Below are positions 33,479 through 46,640 of a DNA stretch of 64,000 nt, one piece after another. The translations under genes were made by a program, and so were the position numbers. How positions within the stretch are numbered: position 1 is the stretch's first letter; each line of letters starts with the position of its first letter. Source of the stretch: Neoscytalidium dimidiatum (taxonomy: Eukaryota; Ascomycota; Dothideomycetes; Botryosphaeriales; Botryosphaeriaceae); the NCBI GenBank assembly GCA_037367355.1, contig CM074697.1, positions 2,976,001 to 3,040,000 of the forward strand, read 5' to 3'. The notes beneath the pieces were generated by a model, which saw only the letters and a program-made list of their open reading frames with translations, was not told where the DNA came from and searched no databases.

Positions 33479-35524
33479 ATGGGTCACGACTATGCGCTTG
33501 TGTGAGTATCGCCGCCTGCGTGCAGCTATCTCGGCTTCTCACCTCTGTGTAGACATATCAAATACACCATCCCGCCCGCCTTAGCCCTCACCTTCCTCTA
33601 CCGCCCGCTCCTGACCCGCCTCGACCTGTACAAAATCCTCTTTCTTGTCACCGTCAGTATGCGCCTGGAGCCATTGACTCTTCCAGGCTGACCGAGCCAG
33701 ATCGCCGTCGTTTCTACTATCCCATGGGACTCATATCTGATTCGTACTCGGGTATGGACATACCCTGCTAGTGTAATCGTGGGTCCTAAGCTGTTTGACA
33801 TTCCCGCCGAGGAGGTCTTCTTCTTTATCATACAAACATACAATACTTCTCTCCTCTACCTACTGCTGAGCAAGCCTGTCTTTTTCCCTGTGTATTTGCG
33901 TCGCGAAGACGATAAAGGGAAAGTGCGCGCGCAGGAAAGCTCGTCGTGGAAGAAATATCAATGGACTGGGCAGGCAATGCTGGCGCTGGGTATTGCTCTG
34001 AGTCTGCGTCTGGTGCAGCTGGGTGGAAAGGGTACATACTTGGGATTGATCGTACTTTGGGCTTTCCCCTTCCTGCTGCTGTTGTGGTGCGTTGTTATCC
34101 GGCTCATCTTCATGTGCCAAAACTAACCGACGGCAGGACCCTCGCCTACCAGTTCGCGCTTGGTCTGCCCAGATCTACTTCTCTTTGGTCGATTATGATA
34201 CCCACTCTCTATCTATGGATTGTTGATACTCTTGCACTCCGCCGAGGAACCTGGGTCATAGAAGATGGCACCAAGCTGGGTATACATCTCTGGCCTGGCC
34301 TGGAGATAGAGTACGTGCAAATCAACCACTTCGAGTAATATTGCTGATGCAAAGATCCAGGGAGGCTTTCTTCTTCCTCGTAACCAACACTCTAATTGTA
34401 TTCGGCCTCATAGCGTTCGACAATGCGCTTGCTATCCTGTACACCTTCCGCGAGTCTTTTCCCATCGTACCTCCGTTGCCGTCTCCGGCTCTACTTGTCC
34501 GCGCCCTGCTCATGCCTACTTCGGAATATGACGATTCGTATTTATACGCTCTTCAAGAAGCTGTTGATCGGCTAAAGCGTAAAAGCAGGAGTTTTTACAT
34601 CGCAAGTGGCACTTTCCAGGGGAGGCTGCGGGCCGATCTTATCCTCCTGTATGAACCACATATCCGTCAAGTGCTAGAAGTAATACTGATGTGCCTGATA
34701 GCTACTCTTTTTGTCGTGTAGCTGACGACTTGATTGACAATTCGGCCAATTCTGAAGAGGCCCGTGAATGGATTCGCAAGCTCCGCATGTACCTGGACCT
34801 TTCCTACAAGAACACGGAAGAGAGCTGTCTCCGTAACGATTATATTGAGATCAAATTCCCCGCAGAGGCTCAATCGGCGCTTAAATTCCTGCCGACTTCA
34901 TATTTGTCTAGGAAGCCCCTATATGACATGCTTGCCGGCTTCGAAATGGACTTAGCCTTCGCATCTGCTCACGGCGAACCATCTAAATTGCCAATCCAGA
35001 ATGTAGCAGACCTAGATCTGTACGGAGAGCGGGTTGCCGGCACAGTTGCTCATTCAATTCTGGAAATGGTTTTCCATCACTCGCCGTCTGATGTATCTAA
35101 GGAAACCAAGCAGCGGCTTATCGAAGCGGGATCACGTATGGGAGTAGCGCTACAATATGTCAACATCTCCCGGGACATCGCCGTTGATGCGCGCATCCAG
35201 CGGGTCTACATTCCACTGGACTGGCTCGTCGAACAAGAGCTTACGCCAGCTGCCGTAATCAAGAACCCACAGGGTACGCGGGTGGAGGATCTTCGGTTGA
35301 GGCTCCTCAACCGCGCATTTTATATCTATGCTGAGTCTAGAGATGCCATTGAGGAACTGCCTGAAGAAGCGAGAGGACCAATGCGTGTAGCTGTGGAGAG
35401 CTACATGGAAATCGGGCGCGTCATTAGGGAGGAGGGCTACAAAGTGAGAGAAGGCCGGGCAACGGTACCGAAACGGAGGAGATTGCTTGTGGCATGGAAC
35501 GCACTTCGGAAGCGCAGGGCTTGA
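33479..35524 (+). CDS. carRA: Bifunctional lycopene cyclase/phytoene synthase
   Basis: Six exons: 33479-33501 (23 nt), 33553-33652, 33701-34086, 34137-34310, 34361-34648 and 34702-35524, for 597 residues, the usual length of fungal CarRA/Al-2. The N-terminal half is the membrane cyclase made of two CrtY-like repeats, each with a PxE(E) motif: [15 protein letters not shown] (residues 75-88) and [17 protein letters not shown]. The C-terminal half is phytoene synthase: [19 protein letters not shown], the first Asp-rich motif CRVADDLID (328-336), and the second [18 protein letters not shown] (Asp482, Asp486). It condenses two GGPP to phytoene and later forms beta-ionone rings, giving gamma- and beta-carotene or torulene. 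All splice junctions restore conserved motifs, notably LEIE|EAFFF and LL|YSFCRV. It is followed 349 nt later by carB on the same strand. Confidence 0.96.
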
Positions 35525-35873
35525 TGGACGGGGGTAATGTGTAGAGTGTAGATTTGCATCGGTTCGGAGATACCCACCAGTTGGACAGTGGTCCGCACCA
35601 TCCAACAAGTTTCGATCATGCAACGACCGCCTGACAAGCGGCTCTGGCGCTGTGCCGCTTGATAATCAGACTGCCTGGAACCCCTGCAGCGATCCTTGGG
35701 CTGGCGGGTCTCTGGCGTGGGGTCTGTGCTCCCACCCGATGCGCGCTATGTCGGCCCCAGTCGGCTCATTCGTGCATCTTAAGATGGACGTCACGTCATG
35801 GACTATAGAAACTGTGATCAGTCCTGCATGCTGTGTTTACTCACCGTTCCCCAGCCCCGACAAATTGTCAGCA
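35525..35873. promoter_or_regulatory. carRA-carB intergenic region, carB promoter
   Basis: 349 nt hold the carRA 3' end and the carB promoter. Candidate elements include CGATC-like sequence near 35689 (GCGATCCTT) and a TGATCAG palindrome near 35816-35821. GATC is short and common, so these are only suggestive of light control. Confidence 0.35.
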
Positions 35874-37882
<2,009 letters not shown>

Positions 37883-40800
37883 CGTGAAAATATTCGGCTT
37901 TCACGGTTTGATCTTTTAACGTCTTCTTATCATATTGCTTCCGAGTATACAAATCCGCTTCTTCTTTCTTTCTTTTAAGGGATGGGGCCTACATATGTAG
38001 ATATGGTTGCATTAGGAGCTAATTAGAGCAATGCCGGGTTAAATGTTGTCTTGTAATTCCTCACTGATCCTATTCTTGCTCTCGCGTGCTTGAAGATAGC
38101 AGTCACCTTCCTGACCGAAAAAAGAAATACACTATGAAAGGAAAGTGATTAACAATGCTCCGACCACCGTTGTCGGAGCAGACATACTCTTCGACCTCGG
38201 TCTGTTTCGAGAGGGTAACCCATCCGTCCAAGTCAGCTGCGGAGAAGTAAAAGTTTCTACTCACTCTCCACGACCTCCCTGCACCAAAGTGTCCCAGGAG
38301 CCGAAGCTGCAGAAATGGTTCGAGCCTTAGCACCGGTCAACAAACATTGCCAGCTCTCCGTCTAGACGAAGCACATGAGGCACGTCCGAGATCTTGCTGG
38401 ACCATCTCGTCATTTGCGGAAAATTTGCACATCTCGATCGAACAGGGCGCTGAAATGTTGGGCTGAGATCGCACGATGATTGATGGTCGCGCGAAAAGCA
38501 AAAAGTACACTTTCAAGGAAGGAGGCCGACGGCTGCAGAGCGTTATTCCGCATTTCGCGTGGTGGAATGATCCAGAAATTCGGGTCGCGCTCGGCAAACG
38601 GCATCTTTGGGCGAGTAGAGATGATATGCAGGTAGTATGGTGGACGTGTCTGCTGACACATGATCAAGATGGTTAAGCAGAGTAAGAGGTATACCACGGC
38701 TCGGGTTTAGTGAAATGCAGAGAGCGTTGTGAGTGGTCAATGCTTGGCTAGCTCTGCGGTGGAGCCGTTGGCGACCAGCGTCGCGCGTCAGATGCAGGAT
38801 GTGGACAAGGGCACAGGGGTTTTGTTATGGTCGCGTTCTTCGCGTTCTTCCCCCTCTTCTTGGCAGCTCATGCAGGGAGTAAGCCTAAGCGCGCCATTGC
38901 CAAGTGTGCCTCTTGTGCCAAGGGATTGCTGTCAACGTCGAGCCTTGTAAAGAAGCCGGTCTCGCAATCTCGAGATCGTTAAGGACGGGTTTGACTATTC
39001 GCGGCATTGCATTGGGCGTGGGGATCTCGGGTAGCTCGCATCAGGCGGCAAAGGCAAGGACTGGGGATAATGAGGCGGCAAATTTTCCGACTGTGTGGTG
39101 TCGAAGCAGAGCGGGGATTGGAGAATTGACGGCGTTCCATCATTGCAAAAACTAAACCTTTGACCGCCAGTGATATGCTGGGAGTGCTGCCGATTCTGTC
39201 CCCGTTTGAGAATTTGCTGGGGTTCGCTATTATTCTAGCCAGTCTTAGTTGTCACTCACTGGGGTGCTCCTTCGTTGGCCAGCACAATGGAAGAACCCTG
39301 GAGCTCCATCTTCGCTGGCGCGGTATACTTTGGCATTTTGTGGGGAAAAGCATATTGGTCCAACAGAGCTCGGGCATGGCTCGGGTCTGTGTCAAATTGA
39401 TAGAGGCGCAGAGGGTGTAGCGTGATAGGGCAGGTCCATGGGCGAGAGCTCGGGCAGACTGGTGCGGAGAGGGCATCTCGTGATTGAGCAGTCGTGGTCT
39501 GATGCTGACCCAGAGCGATTATGGAGACTAGTACATGGCCAGCGAAGGTGGTACTTCGGGGCTCGGGCGGCTGCTACGGGAGGGCAGCCGAGTTCGGTGG
39601 CTTGCAGGACTGGGCTGTTGCGGAGGACGGCACGGAGCGGGGATGTGCAGGGCAACAGATGTGGTGGCTTCGATCGGGCTCAGGCGAATCGGAGGCGGTG
39701 GATGGCCGGTCGCAACGGCGCATGAGACGAATTGCGGCTGCTCGATGGCCGCACGTTGTCTAACGTCGGCGCCCGAGGAGCTCTCGCGCGCAAGAGAAGA
39801 TGATTGCCATAATGGGCGTGTGATGCTGCACTCCCCGCCGATGACTCGGAAAGTCCTGCCGGCTGCCGCACCGACCAGCAGCGCCGCGGCGATGGACACG
39901 CTTCGTCTGAGCAGCGAGAGGACCGTTCGTGCATTCGTGCAGCCGTTGGAGTCTTGGTCAGCGCGATGTGGTGCAATGAGTCAGGACCTGTGAGTGATGA
40001 AGGTCGCTGCTGCACGCGTTTTTTCCCACGCTGCGCAGCCGGTTGACGTCAGGGCCGCGACGTGCAACCTTAGCCTCAGCGAGACTGGCAGATTCGAGGG
40101 CGCTGCGAAGGCGACGGCGTACCTATGGAATCCTCGACAGCTCGATGGGCCGGGGGTGGAGTCGGCAGAGTCGGCAGGCCGAGTCGGTACCGCGGGCAGC
40201 AGCGCAACGGACTCAGATTTCAGGCGTCATCAAGCACCGCAGAGGTCGTAGCGGCAGGCGCGAGATCGCCGGGCAAGTTTCGATTTGACTGCGGCAGCGG
40301 CCACCGGCCGTCACGCGATGCTCGACAAGCACTGACTCGTGGCCTAGAGCGCCGATCTACGAAGCTTATGTGCTGCCAGGCTGCCCTGTGCTCGAGCTCC
40401 CCTTGCCTAGCGCGCCCGCGGCCTCGCCTCTGCCCTTCCCATCCAACCACCGCCTTGCATCATACACGGCTCATCACCACCACCATGCTGCGTGCGCGCT
40501 CGGCTACCCATTCCGCCTGGATGTCCTCGCATCACCCCGCCGCGGCAATCCCTCAATGCCTGCCATGTGGGCCCTGCTCCCAACCGTCACCGCACGCGGG
40601 CATCCCGTCTCTGCTAGGCTCGTTCTGAGCCCTGCTTCTTCCCAAATTACTGCATGGCCTGACTGCATTTTGACATGCTGGTCTGGCCCTGTCTGACGTT
40701 AAAGCGGCCACGAGACGTCATAGATGCACACTCTGAGACCCCATTGAGTTCCCGTTGCTTGGGCAATTTACCTTATAACCGCGCCCTGCAGCCTACTTTG

Positions 40801-40916
40801 CTACGGCACCATACATCCCAAGCCTCAGCGTCGTTGCTCTCCGTCTGCAGATACTCAACGTCCTGCTCTCCACGTCTTCGCCTACTGCGTCGCGAGACTG
40901 CCATTCCTCGTCTAAA
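37883..40916. other. Gene-free gap inside the carotenoid cluster, 3.03 kb
   Basis: Between carB and carO on the same strand. No open frame shows family motifs or splice continuity. A 9-bp inverted repeat lies at 38156-38180 (listed separately). From about 39500 the DNA becomes GC-rich and from 40360 pyrimidine-rich, as expected for a carO promoter and leader. A TATA-like CTTATAACC lies near 40769-40777 and CT runs precede the carO ATG. Candidate GATC elements are at 40262-40267 (GATCGC) and 40351-40356 (CGATCT). The longest frame (40125-40628) lacks any recognisable feature. Confidence 0.55.
38156..38180. repeat. 9-bp perfect inverted repeat, 7-nt spacer
   Basis: TGCTCCGAC is followed seven bases later by GTCGGAGCA. 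The arms contain CCG and CGG triplets in a symmetric arrangement (CCG-N11-CGG), the kind of dyad that Zn2Cys6 regulators read. It could equally be a hairpin in the carB 3' region, or chance. Confidence 0.6.
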
Positions 40917-41936
40917 ATGAACCATTTCACCCGTCGTAACGACGCTCTGCGCGTCAATGGCGACACTGTCAATGGCCGGAGTGCTGACATTGCAATCACT
41001 GTCCGCGGTTCCGACTGGTATTGGGCTGTCACTGCTGTCATGGCGCTGTCTACCTTCATCTTTGCTGGTCTGGCTCTCACCAAGCCTCGCCAGCAGCGCA
41101 TTTTCCACTACATCACTGCCGCCGTTACGTTGACAGCCGCCATTGCGTACTTCTCCATGGCCTCCAATCTCGGCTGGACCCCTATCGACGTCGAATTCCG
41201 CCGCAGCGATTCCAAGGTCCGTGGTGTCAATCGCGAGATCTTCTATGTTCGCTACATTGATTGGTTCATCACCACCCCTCTCCTGCTCATGGATCTGCTC
41301 CTCACTGCCGGCATGCCGTGGCCGACTCTTCTCTGGGTCATATTCGTGGACTGGGTTATGATTGTCACCGGCCTCGTTGGTGCTTTAGTTCGCAGCTCCT
41401 ACAAGTGGGGTTATTTCGCATTCGGTATGTGCCTAACTGTATCAGTGTCACATCGGAATACTGACGATGTGTAAACAGGTTGCGCTGCCTTGGTATACAT
41501 TGTCTATCAGCTGGCTTGGGAAGCTCGCATCCATGCCAACAATCTCGGCAAGGACGTTGGTCGCGTCTTCCTGATGTGTGGCTCCCTGACCACCATCCTT
41601 TGGATTGTATATCCGATTGCTTGGGGTGTCGCTGAGGGAGGTAACATTATCGCTCCCGATTCAGAGGCTATTTTCTACGGTATTCTCGACCTGCTTGCAA
41701 AACCTGTCTTTGGTGCATTGCTCATCTTCGGTCACCGCAATATCGACCCTGTTCGTCTCGGCCTCCGCATCCGAGATTACGACGAGGATCCTGCCGTCGT
41801 TGGTGGAGCTGTTGGTCACGAGAAGAGACACGGTAACGGCGTGACTAACGGTACCAATGGAGCTGGCACTACTACTACACCCGCTGCGACGAATGGTACG
41901 CAGACAACGGAAGGTCAGACCACCACCACTGTTTAA
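40917..41936 (+). CDS. carO: CarO-type microbial rhodopsin, predicted proton pump
   Basis: Two exons, 40917-41424 and 41479-41936, giving 321 residues; the splice restores YFAFGCAALVYIVYQL. Seven hydrophobic helices of the bacteriorhodopsin-like fold are visible. Key residues by alignment to bacteriorhodopsin are Arg112 (R82), Asp115 (D85 proton acceptor) and Thr119 in RYIDWFITTPLLLMDLLL, Asp126 (D96 proton donor), Asp240 (D212) and Lys244 (K216, retinal Schiff base) in ILDLLAKPVFG. Retaining both Asp115 and Asp126 fits an outward proton pump such as Leptosphaeria rhodopsin and Fusarium CarO, unlike opsin-related proteins that lack the lysine. The N-terminus has about 30 hydrophilic residues, and the C-terminal 50 residues are Asn/Gly/Thr-rich. 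Chromophore retinal would come from CarX. Confidence 0.96.
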
Positions 41937-43412
41937 GCCCACGTGAACTAGATTGAGCCAAGAGTTCGTCCTACACTGCTGGATACCACACGTACTACTG
42001 TCGGCGTCCACTTTATGATACCAAGCGCAGCTTGCTGCCGCTCGCACATTTGTGATTGTCTTTCCTTTTAAGGGAGTGTGTATAGTTTTGGATGGCGGTG
42101 GGAGGCAGTTGAGGTCAATCTTATGCTATGGCTCATCGTCGAATATGGTATTATACTGACATTTTGCGAGTACACGACTCAATTGCGGAGGAAAGGGATG
42201 TAATTTTGGTATAATAATATATTAACATTCGTTCTGTCGTAATCCAGTTGCTATGAGCAACCATCAATTTTCGAAATCGTTAACAAGTGCGACAATATCT
42301 TCCGAGGCCCATTGCCTTCCAAAACCCACATTGCCGTCTGGTTGTGTCTTTTTTTTTTATAAAAAAAAAAGATTACGCGCTTGCATAATTTAACGTGTCT
42401 CCAGCAAAATTAGGACGGGCCCCTAAGCTACGAGCGAGACAAGTTCGTCAATCGCGTGAAAGATAATGGAAAGAAGAAAAAGGAAAAGGCGTAAGGGGCG
42501 GGGAATAAACTGCCAGCCGCTTTCTCCATAGTGTGGCCATCCCCCATTATTCTATGCCTGGAGCGAAAGCCGTCAGTTAGACATAGCTGTTTAATAACAC
42601 AGTAAGATATCTACGCCTAAGAACTGCTTGAACTCCTCATAGCAGTTGAATTTGCTCACATTTGGAGCCCACTGTGTTTTCGTGCCGTGGCATACATCTT
42701 CGGTCCGCAAATTAGTATCAGTCCAAAGCAAAAAGCGGTTGTAGCGGCAGAGTTCATCTTGTCTTGTTAGAGAAGGTAAAATAGTCCTACCAGGTGTCAT
42801 TGATTGCCCTTAGCATACGCGACTGCAGAATTGCTTCTACAGCACATGGAGACGTTTGCTCATCGAGCTTTGAAGTTTTAAGACTGAGTTGTCTTATCGA
42901 GATTCCCCTTATCCAAAATATCCCTTCTTCGATTTAGGCGTCTGTCCCTAGACTTATGAATAGCGTCAATCGGTGGGTCCAAGAGGCATGAATATTCGAG
43001 GAATATCAACATCAGTCGTCATATTATCACTTTCCCACAAAGCCAGTATCATTCGACGCAGAATCAGATAGGAATAATACTGTACAGAAACTCCATGACG
43101 AGCTCATGTGGGCAACAATATCAATGGCCGAGACTGTGTATTGTGAATTGTCGGCCGGCCTATCGCCCATCACCCTTGTCAGTCCATCGCCACGTATGCA
43201 ATAGCAATTCTCTATACTGCTCACACCATTTACACTGCTGTTGCTTGCTAGCGATCTCTATATCATTAATCTTCAACAAAGCCAAATGGCAGACCCGTTG
43301 CTTATCCCGTTAGCATCCGCCTCGAAAGTGAAGAGATGAACCAGATGAAATCAATCGCTAAAACCGCCGCCCAAAGACGGATCAAAGATCTACGACTACG
43401 GCATCGAGGAAG
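41937..43412. other. Intergenic, 1.48 kb
   Basis: Downstream of carO and downstream of the F-box/ankyrin pseudogene. It has AT-rich parts, an AATATATTAA-like stretch near 42218 and a long A/T palindrome (listed separately). The open frames (60-70 codons) are not supported. Confidence 0.55.
42347..42372. repeat. 26-bp perfect palindrome of T and A tracts
   Basis: The sequence is TC, ten T, AT, ten A, GA and is exactly equal to its reverse complement. It lies about 410 nt after the carO stop. It can form a cruciform or, in RNA, a weak A-U hairpin. Homopolymer lengths may vary or be affected by sequencing error. Confidence 0.9.
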
Positions 43413-44816
43413 TCAGCCTTGGATAGCCTCCTCTTCCCACTTCGACACCATCTCGTCAAAGAATCGCGGCTTCTGGATACCCACCTCCTCCAACACTTCG
43501 ACCATTTCCACTTGACGCCTCTCAACGACTCTGCGCATTAAGAACTTGGCGGATTCACGTTCTGGTGGCTGTGCACCAGCTTCTACCAGAAGTCTGACCA
43601 TCGAAACCTAACCGCTATCCACTGCGAGGGAGAAGGGGCTGGGTTCCGCGAATGGCTGCCACTTCTGGTCAGGGTCCTCTCCAAGCTCCGACAAGATCCG
43701 TAAGTTCTGTGGTTGTAGTGATGTGATGGCGGCCGTTATCAAATCTTCCCCCGAAGGCAGGCTTCCCGCCATTGCACTACGCTCATACAGGAAACGCAAG
43801 ATAATTTTGCCGAGTGGTTCAGGGAATTTGTCAGCCACGTATTCCGAAATCCGCGACTCCAATTTCCACTTGTCCTCGTGGTCGATAATCGCTCCTAAGA
43901 TGTCAAAGTTGCATACACGGACTGCTTGATCTGGTCCGGAGCCCGTATTAGTCGGGAAGATGAAATCCATATCAAGGAGTGCCTGGCCAACCTTGACGTC
44001 GTTATAGAAGCATGCCGCTTCAAAACTGTCCCGGACCCACTACTCTCGATTTTCTTGCCAGCCATCCTCGAATTTTGACCGTAGCAAGCGGATTTCCATG
44101 TCAAGTTCAGGCCATCTCATCTTTGCGGCCCAAAGAGGTGTCCCGAGCCATCCTATTAACCTGCCAGTTGGTACCTCAACTTGTTTGCGGAAATGCTCAA
44201 AGAGCTCGATGCTGCCGAACTAGACAGCGGCAGTCATGTAATACATGGTAGTATTGCTGTCGACCTCACAGACCTGAGCTCTCCACGAATCGCGCCCGTT
44301 TATTTCGATGGCGTCTGAATTTCGATCCATTGAGCACCAACAGGCACCAAAGCTCGATTAAGCAATGCCTCATCGTATACTCAAAGCGTTCATCCGGTAC
44401 ATCGAGGGCTGCGTTGAGTTCTTCAGCAGCCTTGCGTATGGCTGGAACAGCTGCACCGTAGGCGGTATGTTCATCGAAGATCTTGTCTGTGAGAATCCTC
44501 CTGAAAACGCCTCGAGGAGTGAGGAGTTTGTGCCTATGCTTCGCACACCAGCAGAAGTGAGTGATCTCTGTCGGATTGAATCTGGAGAAAGCCTCGAGAA
44601 TCTCTCTATCGAAGATCTCTGAAACATACATTAAACCTTGGCACTGCTGCGCAGGGTGTAGGAAAAAATTTCGGAGCCTCTTACTGCACACCCAACGTAA
44701 GTCCACCATATCTTGCATGCCAAAGGGTTGTTCGAGCTCTCGAAAGGATTGCATAATTCCCTGACAAGTTCCAAAGGCAGGTCTAAAAGAAGGGACCGAG
44801 GACCCATAGGTTCCAT
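43413..44816 (-). pseudogene. Broken F-box / ankyrin-like protein gene
   Basis: Read on the minus strand from ATG 44816 (MEPMGPRSLLLDLPLELVRE), the F-box start is in one frame and its continuation MQDMVDLRWVCSKRLRNFFL in another, so a frame break lies near 44755. The second frame runs to a stop near 44266, where a third frame takes over through MYYMTAAV, FGSIELFEHFRKQVEVPTGR, WVRDSFEAACFYNDVKVGQA and SPFSLAVDSG to MVRLLVEAGAQPPERE. This third frame carries three TAG codons at 44220-44222, 44040-44042 and 43608-43610, each inside otherwise continuous ankyrin-like sequence. No introns of plausible size explain the breaks. The whole resembles the many F-box-plus-ankyrin proteins of filamentous fungi. 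It is most likely dead; the TAGs fit CAG-to-TAG (CpA to TpA) changes. Confidence 0.75.
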
Positions 44817-45478
44817 ATTTGGCGTACTTTGCATACGCAAACCGGCAAAGCTGTCGCTGATCGGAGTCGTAGCGGTGAAGATGCGTTTGCCTTCGGCTAT
44901 AGCAAGTGAGAAGTCATACCGGCTGGCAACAAGGCTGTGAGCCGTCAGATTTGGGGTGCTATAGAGCCCACTGCCGGAGGCGACTCGGGCTCGCGGGACT
45001 CAGCAGCATCGAGTTTTGACATTTCGGTGTTCTATTGCGCTCGAGGAGAGGAGGCGAGAGATCGAAGGAAATGTTGCCGGAGATGTTTAAAAAGGTAGGT
45101 GTTTTTCGAGGGGCGAAACTGGCAACTGCGGCACCGAAGCCCCGCGACCTTGAACATGGCCTCATCTTGCCATCACGACGTGCATATGTGGCAGGTGCTA
45201 TGGCGGTGATCAGAGAAGGCTCCAGAGGAGACTGAGGGTCTTGGACCCAAGCCATACCTGCCGTACCGCATAGATTTGCAGCCTGTCGCACCACCGCTTT
45301 TGAGGTGCTCCGACTGGGACAGCTAGGAACGCACAAAGTCGTTGACCTTAAGAGCACAAACTAAGGCCTTGTACAATGACAAACCTCCAACGAGATGGCG
45401 TTTAGTTTTGACCATTAAATTCATTCCTCATGACTGATCGTTAGAGCCCAGCTCCTGTTTTTCTTTCTCCCATCTCCA
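44817..45478. other. Intergenic, 662 nt
   Basis: Between the pseudogene start and the CENP-O-like stop. Mixed sequence without a supported gene or repeat; the frames at 44959-45357 (minus) and 45035-45235 (plus) show no features. Confidence 0.5.
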
Positions 45479-46426
45479 TTAAACAGACCCCTGGGGCTGG
45501 GTCAAACGTTCGATTACTCCCTCCACACGCCTATTCCCTGCCATGACTTTCCTCTCGATAGCCCTCATCCGTGCACTGCCATCCGGACTCCTCACCACGG
45601 CCCGTTCGACGATTCCTCTCCTGGACGTTATAATCCGCGCTGTGCTGTCATCTGCCCAGCTGATCTGGATTTCCCTCGCAGCCACATCCAATGCTTTTAC
45701 GTCTACGATCCCTGCCTTGCCTCGCCTTCTTTTCCCGGTTTTATCCTCGACATCTTCCGCCAATCCGGCCTCTCTCCGCAGCTGAGCGACCATATCTAGG
45801 CGCATATGGTGCGAGACTAGTTCCTGACGCAGCCCTCGAACCAGACGGTGCAGATCTTGGAATTTCTTCTGCTGCGATGATCCATCCTCGCTGAGCGGTG
45901 GTGTTTGCGGGAGATACTTGGCCGCTAATGCCTGAAGCGGAATGCACGGAGGAACGGTGTGCTTGTGGATGCGCAGGTCCCTGTCTTCTGAAGATGGCCG
46001 GTTGAGGAGCAGGTAGTACGGCACAATGAACTTTCCCTTCACGGATACTTCAATGCGCACCCCGAGAATCTTGCCATTGTCTGCAGCGAAGGGATCAGGA
46101 TCCTTCACGCGGAATGCGGTTACACCAGTGCAAGTGCGATGAAGATTCTCCAAGTTGAGCTTTTGCTGGTTTTCGATGATGGACAGGGCTGTGGCAGCAG
46201 GCGAGCTGGACGGAATTGGCCTCGAATTGGCACGCTGGATGCGTGCCAGGGTATTTTGGGACGAGAGAAGGGTAGAAGAAAGCACAGAGCGGCGACGCTC
46301 AAGAGACTGGACTGCTATGTATTAAAATTCAGCGTGAAGTACGGGCGTGCTGGGTAGCGTACTCTGCTCGCGCATACTCGCAATCTCATTGTCGAGCGGA
46401 GAATCCGGCGCAGGCGAGGCGGCCAT
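45479..46426 (-). CDS. Kinetochore protein CENP-O / Mcm21-like
   Basis: Two exons, 46426-46363 (64 nt) and 46314-45479, giving 299 residues. The first exon encodes MAASPAPDSPLDNEIASMRE and is joined to QSLERRRSVLSSTLLSSQNT, a short N-terminal coiled coil typical of fungal Cenp-O proteins. The central RWD-like part includes HRTCTGVTAFRVKDPDPFAA, GVRIEVSVKGKFIVPYYLLL and RIHKHTVPPCIPLQALAAKYL, which match the Cenp-O/Mcm21 domain. The C-terminal half has DLHRLVRGLRQELVSHHMRL and a basic patch (DKTGKRRRGKAG). Mcm21 acts in the COMA part of the inner kinetochore (CCAN) at centromeres. Family assignment rests on this motif pattern and length. Confidence 0.8.
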
Positions 46427-46640
46427 GCTGCTGGTACAACGAATCGGCGGCGACTTCGTACAGAAGCTGGGTCAGAGTGTCCTTATGGATGAAGTGGTGG
46501 ATATTGACAGCCCAGGCGGCAACGGAGAACAGGAAAGTAGTCCAGGCGAGCGCGGCGATAAACAACGACGCGAGCGAGGGCGTGTGGTGGACAGGGCTTT
46601 GGGCAAAGACGCGCAGGCCGTCGCGTAACCCCGTGGACAT
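46386..46640 (-). CDS. Possible small membrane protein overlapping CENP-O start
   Basis: An 84-codon open frame from ATG 46640 has a clean hydrophobic segment (SLASLFIAALAWTTFLFSVA) followed by an amphipathic stretch. It overlaps the first exon of the CENP-O-like gene in another frame on the same strand. It may be a real small protein, a leader frame on the CENP-O transcript, or chance. I recognise no family. Confidence 0.25.
   Translation of the reverse strand: MSTGLRDGLRVFAQSPVHHTPSLASLFIAALAWTTFLFSVAAWAVNIHHFIHKDTLTQLLYEVAADSLYQQHGRLACAGFSARQ

Noticed and set aside
44755..44755. Explaining the F-box frame break by a short intron
   Set aside because: The only GT-AG pair spanning it gives an intron of about 27 nt, below any plausible size, so a frameshift is more likely.
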